A stretch of DNA of 24,364 bases. Source: JANMDU01 sp031388245. Its GTDB lineage: Bacteria > Pseudomonadota > Gammaproteobacteria > Burkholderiales > Burkholderiaceae_C. Below the pieces are notes generated by a model. That model was given only the letters and a program-made list of their open reading frames with translations. It ran no database searches and was not told the origin of the DNA. The stretch covers positions 1-24,364 of the forward strand of contig JANNED010000269.1 in the NCBI GenBank assembly GCA_031388245.1, read 5' to 3'. The position numbers were made by a program, and so were the translations under genes. The number at the start of each line of letters is the position of its first letter. Position 1 is the first letter of the stretch. This document shows, piece after piece, positions 14,929 to 22,346 of the stretch.

Positions 14929-15214
14929 TCAGGTTTGCGCGAGAGCGGGCGGTGAAGGATGCAGACGCGCCATCATGAACGTATCGGCATACATGCCATC
15001 GCGCAAGATGTGCCCGCGCATCACGCCCTCGCGCACAAAGCCATGCCGCTCGTGCAAGGCGATCGCGCGCAGGTTGTCAACAAGCACGGTGAGCTCGATG
15101 CGCAAAATACCTGCCCATTGGTCGGCCCAATGCGATGCCGATCAAAGCCGAAAGCGCAAGCGCATCTTCTGGCTCAGCGGCGCGAATGCGAAAACCCGTG
15201 ATCTCAGTGCTCAT
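14929..15214 (-). pseudogene. GNAT N-acetyltransferase pseudogene (internal deletion plus frameshift)
   Basis: The start is intact: GGAGG at 15223-15227, ATG at 15214 overlapping the acyl-CoA synthetase stop (ATGA), then MSTEITGFRIRAAEPEDALA. This frame stops at 15077 after 45 codons. In another frame, from about 15130 down to the stop at 14929, the protein continues as a typical GNAT C-terminus: WADQWAGILRIELTVLVDN, RAIALHERHGFVREG, and MYADTFMMARLHP. About 60 residues that should lie between, including part of the acetyl-CoA-binding core, are missing, and the junction near 15130-15150 is out of frame. The gene was evidently the distal partner of the acyl-CoA synthetase operon and is now dead. 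It covers the apparently gene-free stretch before the aldo/keto reductase. Confidence 0.8.
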
Positions 15215-16989
15215 GCGCCAAGCCTCCTAAAACGCTCTTCTTCTTGCAAACGCAGCACCCGCCGTTGCACCTTACCTGTGGTTGTCATGGGCAATTCGTC
15301 GATGAACTCAATCTCTTTGGGATATTCATAAGGTGCGAGTAAGCCACGAACATGCTGCTGAATGCTTTGAATCAGCTCTTGTTCATGCTTTTCTAAGCCC
15401 TTTTGGTTGTTTGCCGGCATAAAATCTGCTCGGAGCGCTACTAATTCAGGAGTTAGCACGATGTAGGCTTTGACGACAGCCCCGCGCTCAACATCCGGCT
15501 TGGGCACCACCGCAGCATTGAGCACAGCGGGATGCTTGAGCAAACAATTTTCCACCTCGCCCGGCCCGATGCGGTAGCCTGCCGCTTTGAACATATCGTC
15601 TGCGCGGCCTTGATACCAAAGATAGCCTTCGCGATCTGCATAGGCCAAATCCCCGGTTCTGCACCAGCGCTGGCCAGCTTCGTTGGTCGTGGTTTTCTTG
15701 TGCGTTGCGGCTTCATTGTTCCAGTAGCCCAAGAAAAACACAGGGTCTGGATGGCCATGCACATCCAAGTGATTCACCGCCACTTCGCCCAGCTCCCCGA
15801 TCTGGCAAATTTGACTCGCCTCATCGATCACAGCCACCTGATGGCCCGGATAAGCTTTGCCCATGCTGCCGGGCTTGGAAGGCCAGAATTTATTGCAGTT
15901 ACCCACCACGTAGTTGATCTCGGTTTGGCCAAACATTTCATTGATGCGAACACCAAGCTTGTCTGCAGCCCAGTCACACACCGCATCGCCTACGGCTTCC
16001 CCCGCGCTCATGAGCGCCTGCAATTTGAATTTGAATTTTTTCTTGGGCTCTGGATAAGCCTTCATCATCGCTTTGAGCGCAGTGGGGAAGAGGAAGGTAT
16101 GCGTCACACGGTGGCTCTGCAATATCTCAAACGCCACTTGCGGGCTAAATCGACCATTGAAAGCGACGATTTCTCGGCCAAAATAAAGTGTGGGCAGCAG
16201 GGCATCCATCAAGCCGCCTGTCCAAGCCCAATCCGCTGGACTCCAAAACACGGCTTCAGATTTTGAGTTCGTGCGGCCATCAAAGCCGAACCAATTTTGG
16301 CTCGCCACAAAGCCCGTCAGATTGCCCAGCAGGGCGCGATGCGGAATCAAGGCGCCTTTGGGCGGCCCCGTGGTGCCGCTGGTGTAGATCAATACAGCGG
16401 CATCGTCGGCGCGCGTCTTCTCCAACGGGAATTGCACGGGCTGCATCAAGGCCTCTAGCGCGTAATCCACATCGCTGTGCTCTGCGGCATCACCGATGCC
16501 AATCACGCAGCGCAAATGTGGGCAATTCTTTCGCGCCTCACGCACAGCGACTATGGAACTCTCGTCCACAATCGCCACGCCCGCGCCGGAATCATTGAAG
16601 CGATATTCCAGCGCTTCTGCGCCAAACAGCATCGACAGCGGCATCGCCACCGCACCCATTTGCAGCACGGCCATGTAAGCAACTGCTGTTTCCAAGCGCT
16701 GCGGCAACACAATGGCCACGCGATCGCCGCGCTGAACGCCTTGCTTCTTGAGCACATGGCTGAGCTGATTGGCTTGGCTCCCAAGCTGCTCGTAGCTTAA
16801 GATTTCATGGTGTTTTAAGCCCTTTTCCGGCACCGAATGAGCCCGGACTGCTATGTTTTTCATAGTAGATGGGTCATCTGCCCAGCGCTTGGCGCACACC
16901 TGCGCCATGTTGAAATACGCGGGCACACGCCAACGAAACTGCCTGTGTATGGCAGCATAAAAGTCAACAGGGGCTTTTGTCGCAGGCAT
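15211..16989 (-). CDS. AMP-forming acyl-CoA synthetase (acetyl/medium-chain type)
   Basis: This adenylate-forming enzyme activates a carboxylic acid to acyl-AMP and then to acyl-CoA. The 592 residues show the phosphate loop YTSGTTGPPKGALIPH, NEMFGQTEINYVVG (A5 region), the adenosine contact CRTGDLAY, GYRIGPGEVE at the domain hinge, and the catalytic Lys573 in PMTTTGKVQRR. The N-terminus WRVPAYFNMAQVCAKRWADDP resembles the acetyl-CoA-synthetase-like and medium-chain subgroup; chain length is not determinable. Two palindromic elements lie inside it, at about residues 41-59 and 511-534, and both encode a K-G-L-x-x-H-E ending. It is divergent from the hydrolase with 46 nt between starts, and its stop overlaps the start of the broken GNAT gene. 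Confidence 0.9.
   Translation of the reverse strand: MPATKAPVDFYAAIHRQFRWRVPAYFNMAQVCAKRWADDPSTMKNIAVRAHSVPEKGLKHHEILSYEQLGSQANQLSHVLKKQGVQRGDRVAIVLPQRLETAVAYMAVLQMGAVAMPLSMLFGAEALEYRFNDSGAGVAIVDESSIVAVREARKNCPHLRCVIGIGDAAEHSDVDYALEALMQPVQFPLEKTRADDAAVLIYTSGTTGPPKGALIPHRALLGNLTGFVASQNWFGFDGRTNSKSEAVFWSPADWAWTGGLMDALLPTLYFGREIVAFNGRFSPQVAFEILQSHRVTHTFLFPTALKAMMKAYPEPKKKFKFKLQALMSAGEAVGDAVCDWAADKLGVRINEMFGQTEINYVVGNCNKFWPSKPGSMGKAYPGHQVAVIDEASQICQIGELGEVAVNHLDVHGHPDPVFFLGYWNNEAATHKKTTTNEAGQRWCRTGDLAYADREGYLWYQGRADDMFKAAGYRIGPGEVENCLLKHPAVLNAAVVPKPDVERGAVVKAYIVLTPELVALRADFMPANNQKGLEKHEQELIQSIQQHVRGLLAPYEYPKEIEFIDELPMTTTGKVQRRVLRLQEEERFRRLGA
15389..15457 (-). repeat. Interspersed palindromic element, copy near the 3' end of the acyl-CoA synthetase gene (sense)
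   Basis: On the minus strand there is a degenerate hairpin GCTAACT...TTAGTAGC (15457-15437), exactly 15 nt, the core TATGCCGGC (15421-15413), and then AAACAACC and a tail AAAAGGGCTTAGAAAA. It is read in frame as VALRADFMPANNQKGLEKHE, just before the C-terminal catalytic-lysine region. The alanine and MPAN positions coincide with those in the yheS and DUF934 copies. Confidence 0.82.
16813..16868 (-). repeat. Interspersed palindromic element, shortened copy near the 5' end of the acyl-CoA synthetase gene (sense)
   Basis: On the minus strand CTACTATG-AAAAA-CATAGCAG (16868-16848) forms the hairpin. Counting 15 nt from its GC end (16849-16835) reaches the weak core GGTGCCGGA (16834-16826), followed at once by AAAGGGCTTAAAA. 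The 8-nt spacer of the other copies is absent. It is read as KNIAVRAHSVPEKGLKHHE. IAVRAH also fits ordinary family sequence, so the boundary of the element is uncertain. Confidence 0.6.
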
Positions 16990-17035
16990 GACGTATCCAA
17001 TCCATCTGAAAGCATTATTCCACTAAGATGAAGCC

Positions 17036-17980
17036 ATGTATCTTCCACGCCGCCCCAGTATCAGCCGATTTTTACCCATCCGCACGCACCAGTATCACAT
17101 TCGCGAATGGGGGCAAGCTCAGACGGGTGTCCCCAGTTTGGTGATGGTGCATGGCTGGATGGATGTAGCCGCATCGTTTCAATTCGTCGTGGATGCCTTA
17201 GAAGAGACGGCTCTGGCGGGCCGCCACATCATCAGCCCCGATTGGCGCGGCTATGGGCTCACACACCATGTGAACAACGCGAGCAAGAGCTGCATGGGCG
17301 AAGACACCGATAACTACTGGCTGCCCGATTACATGGCCGATCTGGATTTTTTGATCGATCACATTTCATCCGGTGCGCAAATTGACCTGCTCGGCCACAG
17401 TTTGGGCGGCAATGTGGTGATGAGCTATGCCGGCGTGCGCACCGAGCGCATTCGCCGCTTGATCAACCTCGAAGGCTTTGGCATGCCAGAGACCAAAGCA
17501 TCACAAGCGCCTACACGCTATGCGCAATGGTTTGATCAGCTCAAATCGTTCCACCAAGGCTCTGTGGCCATGCGTGCCTATCCCGCATTGTCTGGCGTGG
17601 CCTCGCGCTTGATGAAAACCAATCCACGTTTGTCGCAAGCCAAAGCCGATTGGCTGGCTCAGCATTGGTCTGCCCAGAATGCAGCGGGCGAGTTTGAGAT
17701 ATTGGGCGATCCTGCCCACAAAATCGTCAACGCCAATATCGCACGCTTGGAAGAAACGCTTGCGCTCTACCAACGCATCAGCCCGCCCCTGCTCGCAATA
17801 GAAGCCTCCGATGATTCCATGACAGGCTGGTACAAAGGCCGCTACACCTTGGCCGATTACCATGAGAGATTGAAGCAAGTGCCCAACGTACGCATCGAAC
17901 GCATCGAAAACGCCGGCCATATGCTCCACCATGATCAGCCTGAGCAATTAGCGTCTGTGCTGGCTGATTTTTTGATTTGA
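17036..17980 (+). CDS. Alpha/beta-fold hydrolase
   Basis: This 314-residue serine hydrolase has the oxyanion region MVHGWMDVAASF, the nucleophile elbow GHSLGG with Ser122, and DWRGYG ahead of it. A C-terminal acid (Asp259 or 260 in EASDDSMTG) and His295 in NAGHMLHHDQP complete the triad. The substrate is not evident; the overall shape is that of general carboxylesterases or epoxide-hydrolase-like enzymes. It starts 46 nt from the divergently transcribed acyl-CoA synthetase, so the two may share a promoter region and perhaps a pathway. An interspersed palindromic element begins at the base right after its stop codon. Confidence 0.88.
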   Translation: MYLPRRPSISRFLPIRTHQYHIREWGQAQTGVPSLVMVHGWMDVAASFQFVVDALEETALAGRHIISPDWRGYGLTHHVNNASKSCMGEDTDNYWLPDYMADLDFLIDHISSGAQIDLLGHSLGGNVVMSYAGVRTERIRRLINLEGFGMPETKASQAPTRYAQWFDQLKSFHQGSVAMRAYPALSGVASRLMKTNPRLSQAKADWLAQHWSAQNAAGEFEILGDPAHKIVNANIARLEETLALYQRISPPLLAIEASDDSMTGWYKGRYTLADYHERLKQVPNVRIERIENAGHMLHHDQPEQLASVLADFLI

Positions 17981-18045
17981 TTCAAAGCGTTTTGGCCTTT
18001 TTCCCGGCGTATTTTCGATGTAGTTTGCTATTTAATTTATAGCAA
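17981..18045 (-). repeat. Interspersed palindromic element, intergenic copy between convergent genes
   Basis: On the minus strand TTGCTATAAATTAAATAGCAA (18045-18025) is the hairpin with 7-bp arms. It is followed by exactly 15 nt, the core TACGCCGGG (18011-18003), 8 nt, and a tail CAAAACGCTTTGAA (17994-17981). The last base abuts the hydrolase stop codon, and the glycosyltransferase stop at 18055 is 9 nt from the other end. As a hairpin between two convergent genes it might also act as a weak bidirectional terminator. That is inference. Confidence 0.85.
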
Positions 18046-18054
18046 TTTGATCCT

Positions 18055-19149
18055 TCAAGCAACAGCGGCTCTCGCCACCATCTCACCAATCCGCCTCGCC
18101 TCCGCATCAATCGAGTAATGGTTCAGCACCCGCTCACGCCCAGCGGCGGCCATTTGCGCAATGCGCTCTGGCTGGCAGAGCAGCTTCTCCAGTGCCACCA
18201 TCAAAGATGGCACGTCATGGGTGGGGATCAAATGCCCCGTCTTGCCCTCTTCCACGATCTCTTCAAACGCCCCCGTACTGCTGGCCACCACGGCGCTGCC
18301 GCAGGCCATGCCTTCGATGGGGGTCAGGCCAAAGCCTTCATTGAGCGGACAAGCCACCGTGATGCTGACTCTTTGGTACCAGAGCGCTAAATCTTCAGCG
18401 GGCACCTGACCCAGCCAAACAAAGCGCTTGCTCAAACCCGCCGCCTCAATTTGCCGCACCAACTCTGCTTTGTATGCCTCATCTTCAGGCTTGCACAAGC
18501 CGCAAATCACCGCTGTGAAATCAGGATACTTGGGCAACAACGCCATCAACGCAGGCACGAAAATATGAATGCCTTTTTGATGCCGCACGCGACCAAACAC
18601 GCCGATACCATAACGCCCCGGCAAACCGCTGCCCTGCCACGCAGCAAGCTGATCAAGAGGCGGCACAAAAGCGTGTGTGTTCACGCCATGCGGGATCACA
18701 CGCGTGATTTTTGGCACAACATCAGCAATCTGCTGTGCAGCCAGCGGCGTGGTGGAAATCACGGCATCCATTCGGCTGATCAGCCACAGCGGCCAGCGGC
18801 CATGGCGGCGCGTGGCGGCGGAAGTAAAAAGCAGTGAAATCGGCAAGCGCAGCACATCACGCAAAAAAATCGCTAGGATCATCTCATTGTCGCGCCGCAC
18901 ATGCCACACGATTTTGCGGCCATCAGACAAGCAACGGCGTGATGCCCAAATGGCCTGCCAAAGCGTGAGATGTGTGAACGCTGCAGACGCAGCCTTGGCC
19001 TGCTGCAAGCCCGGTATCTCAGCGCCCACATAACCCACGCGCAGCAGCTTGGCTTGCACCGGCAATAAATTGGTGATGGTTGTCGTGACGCCAGAAAGGC
19101 GCTTTTTCATGCAAGTGATGATGACTTCGGGGCGGTGATCTGGATGCAT
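18055..19149 (-). CDS. Glycosyltransferase family 4 (GT-B fold)
   Basis: This 364-residue nucleotide-sugar-dependent glycosyltransferase has the GT-B arrangement. The N-terminal domain lacks a signal peptide. In the C-terminal domain RVIPHGVNTHAF, YGIGVFGRVRHQKG and WLGQVPAEDLALWYQ are followed by the E-x7-E motif in EGFGLTPIEGMACG and by SSTGAFEEIVEEGKTGHLI. Such proteins usually act in lipopolysaccharide core or capsule synthesis at the cytoplasmic side of the inner membrane. The donor and acceptor are unknown. ATG 19149 overlaps the stop of the upstream gene by one base (TGATG) and has AAGGA just upstream, so the two genes are translationally coupled. Confidence 0.88.
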   Translation of the reverse strand: MHPDHRPEVIITCMKKRLSGVTTTITNLLPVQAKLLRVGYVGAEIPGLQQAKAASAAFTHLTLWQAIWASRRCLSDGRKIVWHVRRDNEMILAIFLRDVLRLPISLLFTSAATRRHGRWPLWLISRMDAVISTTPLAAQQIADVVPKITRVIPHGVNTHAFVPPLDQLAAWQGSGLPGRYGIGVFGRVRHQKGIHIFVPALMALLPKYPDFTAVICGLCKPEDEAYKAELVRQIEAAGLSKRFVWLGQVPAEDLALWYQRVSITVACPLNEGFGLTPIEGMACGSAVVASSTGAFEEIVEEGKTGHLIPTHDVPSLMVALEKLLCQPERIAQMAAAGRERVLNHYSIDAEARRIGEMVARAAVA

Positions 19150-19544
19150 CAGCGATCCTTCACCCAATCACCACTGGTGATGATGGGTTTGTCAAGGGTG
19201 TAGGCCGGGTTGATCTCATACACAAAGCAATCGCGCCATTGGCCAGCCACCAGCACTCGGATAGCTCGCTTGGCATATTCATCTGGCTGAGCAGGATATT
19301 CTGATTCAATTGCATCGAGCTTCTTTTCAAGCTCTGCACTCACGGCATACACCTCGCCGATCACACGGCTTGCACCAACCCCGGTTTCATCCAGTGTGAC
19401 ACCCGGATAACCACCCAAATGATGCATCACGCCAGCGATGGTTGCCTCGCCAAGATACGCTGGCGCTGGGCTCAGGCAGGTGATGTCGTTGTCATCGCCG
19501 CGCCGCAGCGTGCCATAGACGAAAAACAATTGGGTTTCAGGCAT
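19149..19544 (-). CDS. Gamma-glutamylcyclotransferase-like (AIG2/GGCT fold) protein
   Basis: This 131-residue protein begins with FFVYGTLRRGDDN, the substrate-binding YGTLR signature of the cyclotransferase fold. It continues with VIGEVYAVSAELEKKLDAIESEYP, where the family's catalytic glutamate is expected, and YAKRAIRVLVAG, WRDCFVYEIN. Enzymes of this fold cyclise gamma-glutamyl compounds to 5-oxoproline, but many bacterial members are uncharacterised. ATG 19544 fits the family start; a TTG at 19559 is an alternative, and neither has a good ribosome-binding site. It is the first gene of a two-gene unit with the glycosyltransferase and is divergent from the sulfur cluster. Confidence 0.8.
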   Translation of the reverse strand: MPETQLFFVYGTLRRGDDNDITCLSPAPAYLGEATIAGVMHHLGGYPGVTLDETGVGASRVIGEVYAVSAELEKKLDAIESEYPAQPDEYAKRAIRVLVAGQWRDCFVYEINPAYTLDKPIITSGDWVKDR

Positions 19545-19696
19545 GGTTGTTGGAGTCAATAAACAAAACCTCTATTGTGAATCGTTCCAAGGCCACTTGG
19601 AGGTTTGCATATGCTCTCAAAATATAAGCTTATTTGAATAAGCCAACAACAAAAAAGTAGTTTGGTTTGCGCCGAGTGTGAGGCACAGTCCGTCGC
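19545..19696. promoter_or_regulatory. Divergent promoter region with several inverted repeats
   Basis: This AT-rich gap separates the cyclotransferase-like gene from the sulfur assimilation cluster. It holds an inverted repeat AAACCTC (19566-19572) / GAGGTTT (19600-19606), and CCAAG (19587-19591) / CTTGG (19596-19600) within it. A perfect 7-bp pair GCTTATT (19628-19634) / AATAAGC (19637-19643) overlaps the palindrome ATAAGCTTAT. In a cys promoter such repeats suggest LysR-type (CysB-like) binding, but no binding consensus can be proven here. Confidence 0.4.
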
Positions 19697-20491
19697 ATGA
19701 CTGATCTTGCATTTATTCTTTCTGGCTTTTTTGTTGGCTTCGTCGTCGGCCTCACGGGCGTGGGCGGCGGCTCGCTGATGACGCCGATTTTGATTTTTGG
19801 CTTCGGCATCAAGCCCATCCTCGCGGTGGGCACGGATTTGCTGTTTGCGGCATTCACCAAACTCGGCGGCACCGTCAACCTTGCCCTCGCTCGCCGTGTG
19901 GATTGGCGCATTGTGGGCACACTGAGCCTTGGCTCTGTGCCTGCTGCTTTGCTCACAGTGGGGGCGTTGCATTATGTGGATGCTTCGCACAGCGCCGTGC
20001 AGAAAGTCATCACCACAACCTTGGGCTTCGCGCTTTTGCTCACTGCTGCTGCCACACTTTACAAAGCCATCAAAGGCACTCAGCAGATGCAGCGTGAGAT
20101 CAGCCCAGAGCAACTGGCCATCGCCACGAAGCCACGCCATGTCGCGCTGCCCATCATCTTCGGCGCACTGATTGGCGTGCTGGTGAGCCTCACCTCGGTG
20201 GGCGCAGGTGCAATCGGTGTCACCGCGCTGATGCTGCTCTACCCTGCCTTGCCGCTCAACCGCATCGTGGCCGCCGATGTGGCTTATGCCGTGCCGCTGA
20301 CACTGGTGGCGGGCTTGGGCCACGCATCGATTGGCTCGGTCGATTGGCCACTGCTGGCCAAGCTGCTCGCTGGCTCGCTGCCTGGCATTTGGCTGGGCAC
20401 CAAGCTGGGCAACCATGTGCCTGATCGCGCGATTCGCTCTGTTCTTTCTCTGCTGCTGGCCTATGCGGGCTTCAAGCTGCTGGCAATCTGA
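19697..20491 (+). CDS. TauE/SafE (TSUP) family anion transporter or exporter
   Basis: This 264-residue inner-membrane protein has about eight hydrophobic segments in two similar halves. Each half starts with the family's glycine-rich loop: GFVVGLTGVGGGSLMTPILI near residue 15 and a second SLTSVGAGAIGVTALML near residue 170. TSUP proteins carry sulfite, sulfolactate, thiosulfate or related organosulfur anions. Being first in a run with cysI, DUF934, cysH and cysD, only 8 nt ahead of cysI, it most likely moves sulfite or another inorganic sulfur species. Direction and substrate are inferred from context alone. GAGG at 19680-19683 is a distant ribosome-binding site for ATG 19697. Confidence 0.88.
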   Translation: MTDLAFILSGFFVGFVVGLTGVGGGSLMTPILIFGFGIKPILAVGTDLLFAAFTKLGGTVNLALARRVDWRIVGTLSLGSVPAALLTVGALHYVDASHSAVQKVITTTLGFALLLTAAATLYKAIKGTQQMQREISPEQLAIATKPRHVALPIIFGALIGVLVSLTSVGAGAIGVTALMLLYPALPLNRIVAADVAYAVPLTLVAGLGHASIGSVDWPLLAKLLAGSLPGIWLGTKLGNHVPDRAIRSVLSLLLAYAGFKLLAI

Positions 20492-20499
20492 GATATCCC

Positions 20500-22335
20500 A
20501 TGTATCAATACAACGATTTCGATAAAAACTTTGTGAAGCTGCGCGCGGCGCAATACCGTGATCAACTCGAGCGGCGCTTGGATGGCCGCTTGAAAGAAGA
20601 AGAATTTCGCCCGCTGCGCCTGCAAAACGGCTGGTATGTGCAGCGCTATGCGCCGATGCTGCGCGTCGCCGTCCCCTACGGCGAATTGAGCGCCGCGCAG
20701 CTTCGCGTATTGGCTCACATTGCGCGTGAATATGATCAACCGAGCGAAGAAGTGTTTCAAGCCGCTGTCACCGGTCAAGCGCGTTTGTCCGGCCAAGGCA
20801 TCTCACTCACCAAAGGCTACGGCCACTTCACCACGCGGCAAAATATCCAATACAACTGGATTCCGATTGAAAAATCTGCCGATGTGATGGATTTGCTCGC
20901 CAGTGTCAACATGCACGGCATCCAAACCAGTGGCAATTGCATTCGCAACATCACGAGCGATGGCTTGGCTGGCATTGCTCCCGATGAAATCGCCGATCCG
21001 CGCCCATTTTGCGAAATTTTGCGCCAATGGAGCACGCTGCACCCCGAATTTGCATTTTTGCCACGTAAATTCAAGATTGCTGTCACAGGGGCCGAGGAAG
21101 ACCGCGCCGCCACCGACTGGCACGATGTGGGCCTGAAACTGGTCAAAGCTTCGGCGCACGACACCGTGAAAGGTGTCGTTTCTGGTGACTTGGGCTTCAA
21201 AGTGCTCGTCGGTGGCGGCATGGGTCGCACACCGGTGATTGCATCAACGATTCGCGATTTCCTGCCTTGGCATCAAATCCTCAATTACCTTGAAGCTATC
21301 GTTCGCGTCTACAACCTGTTTGGCCGCCGCGACAACAAATACAAGGCGCGCATCAAGATTTTGGTGAAAGCAGAAGGGCAAAAATTCTTTGATGCGGTCG
21401 AAGCGGAGTATCAAAACATCCTGAACCAAGATGGTGCGCCGCATACCATTCCACAGGCAGAATTGAATCGCGTTTCAAAGCATTTTGAGCATCCAGCCGG
21501 CATAGAACCTGCGCAGAATGCTACTGATTTCGTAGCATCTAAAGTCTCGCGGATCTTGGGAGTCGCAGCGCACGACGATGTCGCCTTCACGCGTTGGCTG
21601 AGCCGCAATGTGCATGCGCACAAGAATCCGAAGCTGCGCGCTGTGACGCTCTCTGTCAAACGCGTTGGCCAATCTCCTGGCGATGTGACACCCGAACAGA
21701 TGGAGTTTGCCGCGCAGATTGCTGATCAATTTAGCGCCGGCGAGCTGCGCGTCACGCATGATCAAAATTTGCTGCTGCCTTGGGTGAGCTGCGATGCGCT
21801 GCCCGAGCTGTGGTGCGCGGCAAAAAAAGCAGGCTTTGCTTCGAGCAATATCGGCTTGCTCTCTGACATGATCGCCTGCCCCGGCGGTGATTTTTGCGAT
21901 TTGGCCAATGCGCGCAGCTTACCGATTGCTCAGCAGCTCACCGAGCGCTATCAAGATTTGGACGAGTTGGAAGACATTGGCGATATTGATCTGCATATGA
22001 GCGGCTGCATCAACTCTTGCGGCCATCATCACAGCGGCCACATTGGCATACTCGGTGTCGATAAAGATGGCCAAGAGTGGTATCAGCTCACGCTGGGCGG
22101 ATCGGACGGCAGCGCGATCAGTGGCACATCGGTGGCAGGGAAAGTGGTGGGGCCATCGTTCACGGCAGAAGAAATTCCTGAGGCGATTGAGGCGGTGCTG
22201 ATCACTTATAAACAGTTTCGCGAACCGCGTGGCGAAAAGTTTGAGCTGTTCATCGACACACTCAAACGCATGGGCGCAGAGCCCTTCAAGGCTGCCGCCA
22301 ATAGCGTGCGGCATCGGCAAGAGGCTTTGGCTTGA
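20500..22335 (+). CDS. cysI: Assimilatory sulfite reductase (siroheme, [4Fe-4S]), nitrite/sulfite reductase family
   Basis: This 611-residue enzyme reduces sulfite to sulfide with six electrons in the cytosol. It has two ferredoxin-like half domains, each followed by a siroheme-binding lobe. The first includes GYGHFTTRQNIQYNW and SGNCIRNIT. The second ends with the cluster ligands C460 and C466 (CPGGDFC) and C503 and C507 (SGCINSCG), followed by HHHSGHIGILGV. The single-chain layout and the DUF934 neighbour are usual in Burkholderiales. No flavoprotein subunit CysJ is present, so electrons must come from another donor. Residues about 325-346 are encoded by a palindromic element in a variable stretch. 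Sulfite rather than nitrite is favoured because of the cys neighbours. Confidence 0.93.
   Translation: MYQYNDFDKNFVKLRAAQYRDQLERRLDGRLKEEEFRPLRLQNGWYVQRYAPMLRVAVPYGELSAAQLRVLAHIAREYDQPSEEVFQAAVTGQARLSGQGISLTKGYGHFTTRQNIQYNWIPIEKSADVMDLLASVNMHGIQTSGNCIRNITSDGLAGIAPDEIADPRPFCEILRQWSTLHPEFAFLPRKFKIAVTGAEEDRAATDWHDVGLKLVKASAHDTVKGVVSGDLGFKVLVGGGMGRTPVIASTIRDFLPWHQILNYLEAIVRVYNLFGRRDNKYKARIKILVKAEGQKFFDAVEAEYQNILNQDGAPHTIPQAELNRVSKHFEHPAGIEPAQNATDFVASKVSRILGVAAHDDVAFTRWLSRNVHAHKNPKLRAVTLSVKRVGQSPGDVTPEQMEFAAQIADQFSAGELRVTHDQNLLLPWVSCDALPELWCAAKKAGFASSNIGLLSDMIACPGGDFCDLANARSLPIAQQLTERYQDLDELEDIGDIDLHMSGCINSCGHHHSGHIGILGVDKDGQEWYQLTLGGSDGSAISGTSVAGKVVGPSFTAEEIPEAIEAVLITYKQFREPRGEKFELFIDTLKRMGAEPFKAAANSVRHRQEALA
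21473..21538 (-). repeat. Interspersed palindromic element, copy in cysI (antisense to gene)
   Basis: On the minus strand ATGCTAC-7 nt-GTAGCAT (21538-21518) is a perfect 7-bp hairpin. Fifteen nt separate its GC from the core TATGCCGGC (21504-21496). Eight nt follow, then CAAAATGCTTTGAAA (21487-21473). In cysI it is read as SKHFEHPAGIEPAQNATDFVA, a stretch that looks like an insertion in a variable region between the two halves of the enzyme. Confidence 0.87.
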
Positions 22336-22346
22336 GAGGAAGCGAT

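Noticed and set aside
17426..17434. Another TATGCCGGC core match in the hydrolase gene
   Set aside because: The hairpin and tail are missing, and the stretch encodes normal hydrolase sequence after the nucleophile elbow.
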